Positions 55,307 to 64,000 of a stretch of 64,000 nt of DNA are shown here, piece after piece; within the stretch, counting starts at the first letter, position 1; every line of letters begins with the position of its first letter. The notes beneath the pieces are model-generated. The model worked only from the letters and a program-made list of their open reading frames with translations. It ran no database searches and was not told the DNA's origin. This DNA comes from Ashinkailepas kermadecensis (lineage: Eukaryota; Arthropoda; Thecostraca; Neolepadidae): contig JAOTOM010005125.1 in the NCBI GenBank assembly GCA_034440615.1, positions 473,501-537,500 of the forward strand. The letters run 5' to 3'. Position numbers and translations under genes: made by a program.

Positions 55307-56470
55307 AGGAGGGGAGGAAGAAAATTAGCTGCACAGCAACCTAATTTTGACATGGTATTTGTGTTTTTAGGTGTTTTGGGATGTTTTTAATTGTCCAGAA
55401 TACAGTGTTAGTTAACATGATTCAGAAGATGGAACCACTTGTTTTCTGGGATCATGCTTATCCTTATGTTAATCTTAGTGATCATTCCTATGTGCCATCC
55501 ATGCTGCACTGCTGTTCTTTCATCTGTGTGCCATAATTTGTTTATCCCTCATCTGGCACTTCTCAGATGTGATTACAGGGACATTCAACACTCCATGCAG
55601 TTGATTCAACACTTCTTCATGTCAAAAATGCTTAGTTTCTGCCTTTTTACCACATATTTCCCACACACTTACTATTCACCAAGAACACAGATGTAAACCT
55701 GATGCAGCTGGAGAGCCTGCACTGGTCAGGACATGATGTATGGATGACATCAGGACCGACATGCCACTTGTGGTTTCTACATTATAATATATTAGTTTAG
55801 ATTAGTGTAGATTTGATGAGGTTAGGTTAGGCTTTCCTGTTTAATAATTAATTCTCATAGTACCTCTTCATTATAGCATACCAGTAAAATTAGAGACTGC
55901 CACTCAACTCAGACTACTATTAATTTCAAGAAATACAATGAGAATATATCAGTTTAGGTTAGATTAAATTTGATTAGGTTCGGTTGGATAAAGTTAGGTT
56001 TTCCTATTTAATTATCATACCATTAAAATTACTGGGTCCCATATGTAAATTTAATATATTCAAAATGGCATGTCTGTCCTCCAACATTCTGTTCCCAGGA
56101 TGTTGACTGGTAGCATTTGTATGCAATACTTGAGGAATGGCAGAAACCAAGCATTTTTATGTGAATAAGAGCTTAATCAACTGCATGGAGTGTTGAAATT
56201 CCCCTTAATCATGTCAGAGAGACTCCAGGATCACATTCATAAGCATGGTATTCCAAAAAATTAAGGTATGAGAACTGCTTGTAGCATTGGGTAATCATAA
56301 TGATGTGCCCATGACATCCTCGTTCAACTTGAAAAGTAAGCACTAGCAGTGAAAAGAAGTGGTCACATCTTCCAAATCACATTCATTAGCATGGGATTTT
56401 AAAAAAATCCAAAAAATCACAAAACTCCTTAAAGCACACATTCACATTTACCCTCAAAGGTACCCCAAGC
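54540..56470. repeat. AT-rich cluster of direct and inverted copies of a roughly 130-bp unit
   Basis: Copies at about 54555..54675 (CAAGTGGTCACATCCTCTGA) and 56360..56450 (GAAGTGGTCACATCTTCCAA) are direct. A copy at about 55350..55460 is inverted, and a short one lies at 56215..56270. A second pair, 55585..55645 and 56135..56200 (ACTCCATGCAGTTGATT and its inverse), is also inverted. No coding potential seen. Confidence 0.7.
55050..55325. repeat. Homopolymer-rich low-complexity tract
   Basis: A-runs up to about 34, G10 and T8 in 275 bp. Lengths of such runs are error-prone in sequencing. The Lys-rich frame here is not a gene. Confidence 0.9.
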
Positions 56471-56979
56471 CAGGTTCACCATGACACAGGGAGCAGATAC
56501 AGCTCAAGGTGGTAGGCATGTGTGACAATATCCTTAAAAATATGCTGGGATGCGAATGTCAGCTAGGTAGGTATCCCATAGCCTCCTTGAATTGGCTGGA
56601 CACATGAAATATTGATATCCTCGGAAATTGACAGCCTTGATTGTAGCGTATGACCGATCGCAGAGATAATTAATTGTATTCATAAATAACCCCAATAGCA
56701 GAATAATTTTAATCATTGATGCAGCAAAATATAAACGCAACAGGCCTTCACTCACCCTTCTCCACTGCACAACTGATAGCCGTATAGCAAAAAAAAATCA
56801 CCTGGAAAATTCCGGGTGATTCTTGTGGCGCAATTGTCACGACTGCACCAGAAACGCACACATCTATCAGAAACTTTGGGGTGCGTTCTCTGTGACGTTC
56901 CGTCCACGAATTCCGTGGACTGTTACGTCATGTGTCGTTCTTTGTCTCCATTCCTCACGAATTCCGCGGCCAGATTTCG

Positions 56980-57215
56980 TGGATTCTACGCGGAACGCGC
57001 GAGCTGAAAAAAGCTGTCTAGCCCCGTCCTGTGCGGTTTCTTCCAAGATGGCGACGCACGTTGGAAGTGATGGCCAAGGAAGACATTGCAAATTCGAAAG
57101 TGATGTTGTGGAGTGGATACGATTGGGCTAGATTGTGCGAAGATGTCACTAATGAATGTGATGTTCCCACCGGCGAGGATTTTCCGTTGCAGCGTGGTAA
57201 AATTCTCAACTGTTG
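56980..57215 (+). other. Possible gene start (weak)
   Basis: CCAAGATGGCGACG at 57044.. is the kind of YY1/Pho-like motif found at gene starts, in a locally GC-richer patch. Two short frames run from ATG 57050 and from ATG 57071. There is no homology I recognise and no supported second exon. Confidence 0.2.
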
Positions 57216-57279
57216 AGGTGAAACAGCAGTACCAACAGCGTACCTTCAGAAACTTTTTTTTCTGATTATTTGCATCTCC

Positions 57280-57655
57280 ACCCAGTAAACATGCCGATGT
57301 CGGCCCGCTGTCCGCATGTGTCGGGGCGGGCTCGACATCTCGTAAACGGCATGCCGACATCGGGCCACTCTCGGCCCGACATCGACATACTGATCTGGAA
57401 TATGAACATATGTCGGGTTGAATTCGGCATATCAATAGCGGCCAGCTGACGTCGGCCCATTTTCAGACATCCCACTTCCCAGCCAACAGCGGGCCCCTGG
57501 CGTCCCGACAGCAGCCTGACAGCGGTTCCCACGTTGGCTGGGTGTCGGCTGCATGTCCGCTTGGTGGACATTCCACTCCTCAGCCGACAGCCGGCCACTA
57601 ACGTCCAGACAGCGGAACGACGTCGGACCGTTGTCGGCATGTTCACTGGGTAATG
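57280..57655. mobile_element. Non-autonomous DNA element (MITE-like), about 375 bp
   Basis: The ends are inverted copies: ACCCAGTAAACATGCCGA (57281..) and the inverse of TCGGCATGTTCACTGGGT (57634..57651). The interior is rich in GTCGGC/GCCGAC motifs in both orientations. No transposase. The target duplication is unclear. Confidence 0.75.
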
Positions 57656-57779
57656 ACCAATATAAATTTCCTCCCTGCCCTCGACATGGCTGTCATAGCC
57701 TGCCCTGGAATTGCCTGGCATTCCTCTACCTAGAACACGAGCCAATACGCAATAGAACGCAATAAATTAGGCATCAGTG

Positions 57780-58940
57780 GCCAATAACAATAAAATAATA
57801 GGTGGGAGCTTTGCAAAGCCCCCACTCCCACAGTAATTCTACATGTAGAATTACTGGTGTTGCCAACAAGTGACTCAACCACATTGCTTTAATGTAACAG
57901 CATGCAATGAATGGTAATGATAAAAATTAGTAGGAAGGTTTGCGAACAGCGCCATAAATGGCTCACATAAGTAATCCGGCGCGAAATTTAATAGAACGTT
58001 CCATGGTTGCGGATCACGAAATATGCAACGTCACACTTCACGTTAATCTTTGGAATTAAAGAGACAAAGAACGCACCCTTTGTTGTGGATGTTTAGAACT
58101 TCTAACGTATAAACAGCTAATAGTTCAAAATCTCTAAAACCACAAAATTTCCGAACATCAAAATCAACTAATTATTCGTTAGACTTAACAGTTCAAAATT
58201 ACTACTGTATCAAAATTGCCTATAGTTTAAAGCATCAAAGCACTCAAAGCATCTAACGGTCAGAAGCTCTAAAATCTACAAAACTCATAATGTTCAGAAA
58301 ATATAAAGTTCAGAATCTCTAAGCGTTCAAAACCTCTAAACCTTGAGAAGTACTGAGCGTTCAAATCATCTAAATCAAGAACTATGGTAAAATAGGTGAC
58401 TGCGCGTGAGGCGCTCGGTCCAACGTCGGGCAGTTGAATGTCATTTCGGTTGAATTGCGTCTGCGGGAGGAGAAGGGTGGTTAAAACTTTGGAAGGAAAT
58501 GTTTTCTTCACCTTTCACTCCATTGTGGGTAGTCACGCCTGGATATCCTGCACTCGTTGGTAGGTGCCTACCTACCTAGGTAGGTCTTGCCTACTTCCAC
58601 CTGCCCCCGGGCTGACGGACGTGAATTGTCTTGGTCTGTCAAGGTTGATGTGTGCTTGACGCAGCCATTCACGATAGTTGGCATTTGGGGTGGAAAGTAT
58701 TACCATTTAGTACCAAAAAAAACGCGCATCAAAAGGAGTTAACCTCGTACAAGCCCTCTCTGGCACAACTTGGCAATCCGACAGAAGCACGCTGACGACC
58801 TACACAAATGAATCACTCGGCCAGTCATAGAATATAGACCCCTGCCGTTCGAAAACGCTCCGTGTCAAATATCGCAATCCTCTACAAAATCCGAAATAAT
58901 GTCTCAAAAATATCACAGGCGCATAAAGACATAAAGACAT
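57780..58940. other. Non-genic stretch
   Basis: About 58125..58345 is a diverged AT-rich repeat (GTTCAAAATCTCTAAAA core, 20-25 bp). An overlapping CTACCTACCTAGGTAGGT palindrome lies near 58568..58585. No gene supported. Confidence 0.5.
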
Positions 58941-58941
58941 A

Positions 58942-58980
58942 AAAGATCAGTGCAACTATGAGCCACAAGGGCCCTTCTTG
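58942..58980. repeat. 39-bp dispersed repeat, copy 2
   Basis: Identical to 30597..30635, 28 kb away, same orientation. It contains the palindrome AAGGGCCCTT. Confidence 0.85.
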
Positions 58981-59589
58981 GTTGCACTTTGTATTCTGAA
59001 CCACTTGCCCACCAAATCTGTCAATCAACCCTCCCTGGAATACAGAAAAACAAGCCCCCTATTTCATTCATGGAGCATGAAGGGAAACTGGCAGGTAATA
59101 TCTGAGGAAACCGGCCAAACACAGATGGAAAATGGTCTGGGAAATTATTGCTCTGAGATCTATCCAACCTGAGAATTTTCCCTTGCCTGAATGTGGCCCC
59201 AGACTGATCCCTTGCATTCCGCACCTCTATAACATCCGACCTCTGACTGTGGTGTTTGTGGTGGCTGAGGTGAGTTCTTATTATGTAGGGTATTTGCTGC
59301 ATTGGTGGGTATGCGCTGTGAGCTGAGGGCGAAGTATGAAGTATTTTTGTTTGTTTTTCATATGGCTAGCTTTGTACTGAAACCAACAGTGAAAGGAAAG
59401 TGCATTGCTCCTGTGAGTTATGAGAGACGAAGCCGTGCTGATTATGGAGATTCTCTGCCAGGTTGGATTCTCCATGGAGATCATGGAGATTCTCTGCATA
59501 AACGACATCACTAATACATTCACGTTTCCAACCACCTGAAACAACTATAGCACAGACGTACAGAATATCTTCTCAGATACCACTATAAA

Positions 59590-59990
59590 ACACAATTCAT
59601 TAGAAACCAGGCATGTACGCAGGCACTCAAATTACGCACCAGCGGCATATATAAACTCATGCACGCGCCTCGAATACCCACAGCAATAGGATGTCGCATT
59701 CACACACATGCAAACGCTCTGTACATTACATGTACTCTGGAGCACGTGTGTGTGCAAACGTACTCTTCCCAGCATACAACCACTCCCACCCGCCACTGCC
59801 TGGTAGAAACACAAACCACCCACAACACACTTTCTCATCGACCATCGAAAGCACACCTATACAGACGCTGAAATTTAGCAATTATTCCGGCAGTTCACAT
59901 CACAATACCAAAATTACAACGTAATCTACACTGACGGATTCAAAACACACACACACACAGGGGTGTTGTTTTGTATACTTTTGGAGGGGC
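59590..59990 (+). mobile_element. LINE fragment, RNase H N-terminal part (probable)
   Basis: A frame near 59915 reads NVIYTDGFKTHTHTG, the first RNase H motif (TDGSK-like) of an RNase H LINE. Upstream, GIYKLMHAPRIPTAIGCRI-like sequence may be the RT-thumb region. Stops are frequent. Confidence 0.45.
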
Positions 59991-60117
59991 ATGTACCCCC
60001 TCAATGTTCAATTTTGCCCCTCAAATAATGAATTTTCCTCCCCTCCCAAATATGAAGTGGAAATAGGGATGCAGCACAAAGCATAAAACTGCAGGTTGCG
60101 ATCGGAGCGGGAGCTCC

Positions 60118-60212
60118 GATGGTCCCGCCGATGGTCCCGCCGATGGTCCCGCCGATGGCCCCGCCGATGGTCCCGCCGATGGTCCCGCCGATGGCCCCGC
60201 CGATGGCCCTGG
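60118..60212. repeat. 12-bp repeat x 8
   Basis: GATGGTCCCGCC with T/C variants. The Met-Val-Pro-Pro and Gly-Gly-Thr-Ile frames are artefacts. Confidence 0.93.
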
Positions 60213-60261
60213 AACTAGTGACGTCCACCGGTCACTCTGGTGGACGTCGCGCCGCGGACGT

Positions 60262-61118
60262 CGCAATGTTGGGCCTTTTGCACATCCTCGTCTTATTCCC
60301 GGGGAAATGTTGGGCCTTTGCACATCCTCATCTTATTCCGGGAAATGTTGGGCCTTTTGCACATCCTCGTCTTATTCCCGGGGAAATGTTGGGCCTTTAC
60401 ATCCTCGTTTATTCCCGGGAAATGTTGGGCCTTTTCACATCCTCTCTTATTCCCGGAAATGTTGGGCCTTTTGCACATCCTCTCTTATTCCCGGGGAAAT
60501 GTTGGCCTTTGACATCCTCGTCTTATTCCCGGGGAAATGTTGGGCCTTTTGCACCTCGTCTTATTCCCGGAAATGTTGGGCCTTTTGCACATCCTCTTTA
60601 TTCGAAATGTTGGGCCTTTTGCACATCCTCGTCTTATTCCCAAATGTTGGGCCTTTTGCAATCCTCGTCTTATTCCCGGGAAATGTTGGGCCTTTTCACA
60701 TCCTCGTCTTATTCCCGGGAAATGTTGGGCCTTTGCACATCCTCGTCTTATTCCCGGGAAATGTTGGGCCTTTTGCACATCCTCGTCTTATTCCCGGGAA
60801 ATGTTGGGCCTTTTGCACATCTTTTATTCCGGGAAATGTTGGGCCTTTTGCACACCCCCCTCTTTTCCCCGGGGAAATGTTGGGCCTTTTGCACATCCTC
60901 GTCTTATTCCCGGGGAAATGTTGGGCCTTTTGCACATCCTCGTCTTATTCCCGGGGAAATGTTGGGCCTTTTGCACCTCGTCTTATTCCCGGGAAATATG
61001 TTGGGCCTTTTGCACATCTCGTCTTATTCCCGGGAAATGTTGGGCCTTTTGCACATCCTCGTCTTATTCCCGGGGAAATGTTGGGCCTTTTGCACATCCT
61101 CGTCTTATTCCCGGGGCT
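60262..61118. repeat. Minisatellite of about 41 bp x 21, length-variable
   Basis: GGAAATGTTGGGCCTTTTGC then ACATCCTCGTCTTATTCCCG(GG). Many units differ by 1- to 4-bp deletions scattered through the unit. Confidence 0.93.
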
Positions 61119-61119
61119 A

Positions 61120-63300
61120 CCACATGGTGTATGACCCATCACCCGATGCACAATTTTCAGCCAATCAGACAGCCAGAGAGTGGTGCACATTTGATGCCTT
61201 GTACTGCACTTACCTGCTGTTATTCCGGCCTTCGCGTTCGCAAAGACCACGCTTGATCGCATGTGGCCAGGTTTTGTTCTCTGCATTGCTTTTTCCATTG
61301 CCCATGTGTACCGGCTTCTTTTCCTAGATAGTTGTGCAGTCTCACACCCTCAATACAACTTCAACATTGATAGTCCACGTAGTAAGTGTACGTCTGTGAT
61401 AATACAGGCAATAAGTGTGTATCTGCAAGGCTTTCGTTTGACGTTGGTGACGACGGGCCCAATTCAATATCGACAACATTTGTTCTGCTACTTGAGTTTA
61501 GAAACGCTACAAGACATGGATCAAGATCCATTTTATATCGCTCACGACGGCTGCTTCATTCCACCCCATGCAAACCCTTACTAGTAGGGCACCGATACTG
61601 GTAACGGGGTTGAGGTTATAGGGGTGTAATATGATCGGTTTTAGGGGTGTGATGTGGTCACACATATGCATTTGTACATCTTGGTGTTGTAGCCTGGTTG
61701 TTGGTGGGACACCACGGCAGATGGAAAATGACGGTGTCGTTCCTAAATACTTCTGAGTTGTGTGTTATGTGTCCTCAGATTATTGAAGGAAGATGCGTTG
61801 TATTATTTTGTTCATCAGGGAAATTTCCAACAGCCGTCAAAGCTGTATATTTTCACGACAATTCACAAGAATGTGAAGATCAGGAGGATTCGCCTGATTT
61901 GACTTAGATTGTCAGATATAGCTATACTTAGCACGTATTCGTCCACAGACGTTTCCCAGGCAGCGTTCACCTTACGAGTTTACTGACTGTTCAGACAGAG
62001 TGAGCGAGCTTTCCGAGCAAACGCAGTGATGCAAATACTAAAACCCACTTGGTCTTGCTTGCTTGGATTTGAAAGATATCTTGAACTGGGCCTCTTTTCA
62101 CGTGATATTGGTATGAGATGAATTGGCGTGAAGACGGTGCGTGAAGACGGTTAGGTAGATTTAACCTGCAACTGCACTTTATAAAGATTAAATATTGTAA
62201 TTATTCACCATCAAGAAAGAACACATTAATATGACCTCGAATTGATTAAATTGTTACATATAAGCACTCCATATTTATATTTAATGTCCGAACGCAGTCC
62301 GCTCCACTGTCTCAGTCTGTGTAATGCATGTTGGTATGACCGGAGCCATGGTTCCGTGCCTGGGAGGGTTTATGTGTGCTTTACCCACAAATATTAATTA
62401 AGTAATATTAATAATATACGCATAATTCGACATCACGCATGTGTGTGTGTGGGTTCGTAGATTATTCGTTGATATATGAGCAACGTCCCAAACGTGGCTG
62501 GGGAACTCTTACACACTGATGGAACGGAACGTTCAGAAAATTGCGTTCGCTGTTCTTTTGTCGGGCTTTCAATTGAATCGGACGATTTTATACTCCTTAA
62601 GTGATAATCTCGTCCTCTAGATGCGAAGTTATATTTTTATCTTGATCTTGAGCATAACATCAATTGCAAGTTTATCATATCAGCAGACTAAGTGGGGTAA
62701 ATATAGCATACAAACATAATTGAGGACAGGGTCGATTAACACGAGCCCCGGAGGGCCTCTCACATAAAACGCGCAGGAGGGGGGGGGGGGGTGATTCGGC
62801 CCCTGCCCCTAAGATTCCGGTAACTTCTGAAGCTAAAAGCACACAATTCGAAGGTTACATTGTCGATGTAGTGATCTCGCTTCATTACAAATTTCATGAC
62901 CCTGGGTTTTTAAGGTCAAATGAAGTCGTGATCGGCTGCCTCATCACGCCGCCGCTCCATCGTACCGACCAAGTCTTGTGACCTTTGTGACCTTTGTGAC
63001 CTGGAACGCTCGCCGGCCGCCGCCTGTTCGGCCAATTTGGCACCCGCACAATTCCTATATTTCCTGATGGATTTCGCTCTTGTGCTGCATAGGATGCGCT
63101 TATCGACTTTTTTTTACAAAGTCACAACATTGCATTACAATATCGCAACCCGTTTATGAGATAATTAAAATAAACAGAAGCGGGCTGATTCCACCCTCCC
63201 CCACTCCTTCAGTGCGCGTGTGAAACAGCCACGGCTTATACCTACATCAATCCTGTGGCAGTTTGCCCCCCCCCAATAATTATCATAAAACAACACCTAT
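61120..63300. other. Non-genic stretch
   Basis: No domain or exon recognised in several short frames (for example 61321..61584 and 61698..61907). G14 run near 62778. Three TGACCT half-sites spaced by 3 bp lie at 62979..63002. Confidence 0.45.
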
Positions 63301-63314
63301 GCACACACCGGAGC

Positions 63315-63900
63315 AGACGAGCACAGGCGCCGTGCTGTACCCCCCTCCCCCCCCCCGGTACAGCAAGGCCCCGGGTCATATTGTGTGCCCGTCTGCTCCA
63401 CGCAGCATCGACACACACCGCAGAACTATACGTGGCCTTCACATCCATGTAAAACACAAAAATGTAACACATCACAGCCACTGGCGCAAAATCAGCCCCA
63501 CAAGACATTACACCGTACACTACGATCAAACACCCCATCGTACCAAAAACACTTCACAGACACAAAAATACTTCACAGACGCAATAAATTATCCCCGACC
63601 AACAATCAATACTTCTTTAGATACCGAGCCACACAAACACGGCAACGAACACGCCGACAGGGAAACAAACATGGCCGCGCACCTCAACAGGCCACACACT
63701 GTCCCCGCTCACAACCAGACTACTACCACACAACACTACAACACAATATGATACTACTATACCACAGGCTATCAACACGCACATTCAACAAGCATGGGGC
63801 AACTAACAAACGCCCATTCGTGACATACTCACTAAACACGAGCACTGAAACACCATCAACCAAAACAACAAACACAAAGAAAGCATACTCGATACGCCTA
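63315..63900 (+). mobile_element. LINE fragment, RNase H middle and C-terminal part (probable)
   Basis: With frameshifts it reads GAVLYPPPPPRYSK, HAASTHTAELYVAF (the RNase H AEL motif) and GNEHADRETNMAA (the NEHAD motif). It is not the same family as the 10-21 kb copies. Confidence 0.55.
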
Positions 63901-64000
63901 CCTTGAGACAGCCAGACCCGTCTCATTTGTAGCGATATACTGAGACAACCACGTCTCAGTAGCGATATACTGAGACAGCCACGTCTCAGTAGCGATATAC
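63897..64000. repeat. 34-bp satellite-like repeat with internal hairpins, at the window edge
   Basis: AGTAGCGATATACTGAGACA plus GCCACGTCTC, about 2.5 copies and likely continuing past the window. Each unit contains ACTGAGAC ... GTCTCAGT, an 8-bp stem with a 6-nt loop. Confidence 0.85.

Noticed and set aside
55006..55344. Lysine-rich protein
   Set aside because: Homopolymer A tract; low complexity.
55820..56000. Arthropod telomere repeat (TTAGG)n
   Set aside because: Only GGTTAGGTTAGG and scattered AGGTTxG motifs occur; not a tandem array.
60119..61327. 402-codon frame rich in Met-Val-Pro-Pro then GNVGPFAHP repeats
   Set aside because: It joins two unrelated minisatellites (12 bp and 41 bp) and relies on random indels to stay open; no exon features.

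Overview
This window is nuclear DNA from an invertebrate animal. The genes are split by GT-AG introns, and the repeats are animal types: non-LTR retrotransposons with RNase H domains, tRNA-derived SINEs and foldback elements. A TATA-like box followed by a TCAGT initiator would fit an arthropod, but nothing here fixes the species. Coding exons are GC-rich, introns are AT-richer, and minisatellites are unusually dense.

Three genes can be built exon by exon with matching splice phases. (1) At the left edge on + are the last three exons of a C2H2 zinc-finger gene (107..4018, four fingers, 5' end outside the window). (2) From 8869 to 30945 on + is a nine-exon gene for a predicted 740-residue type I membrane protein. 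It has a signal peptide, an 18-cysteine ectodomain, one transmembrane helix and a 41-residue acidic tail; I do not recognise the family. (3) From 53446 to 33158 on - is a complete twelve-exon MOF/KAT8 gene, a MYST-family histone H4K16 acetyltransferase of 404 residues, with chromo-barrel, C2HC finger and catalytic domain. Genes 2 and 3 converge on a 2.2-kb spacer that holds a perfect hairpin and a 0.7-kb foldback.

Two degenerate copies of one I/Jockey-superfamily retrotransposon lie head to head in introns 1 and 2 of the membrane-protein gene, on either side of its 139-nt exon 2. At least six tRNA-derived SINE copies sit in and near the MOF gene. Fragments of another retrotransposon lie at about 25.6 kb and possibly at 59.6 and 63.3 kb. 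The right third (54-64 kb) has no gene I can support and is mostly repeats.

The most unusual pattern is that many tandem repeats overlap exon-intron junctions. The repeat unit contains the end of an exon plus its splice site, so real acceptors or donors are present 2 to about 48 times. This is seen at MOF exons 4, 10 and 11 (both ends of 11) and at membrane-protein exons 4, 6 (both ends) and 7 (both ends). Each junction has its own unit sequence, so this is a repeated process and not one mobile repeat.
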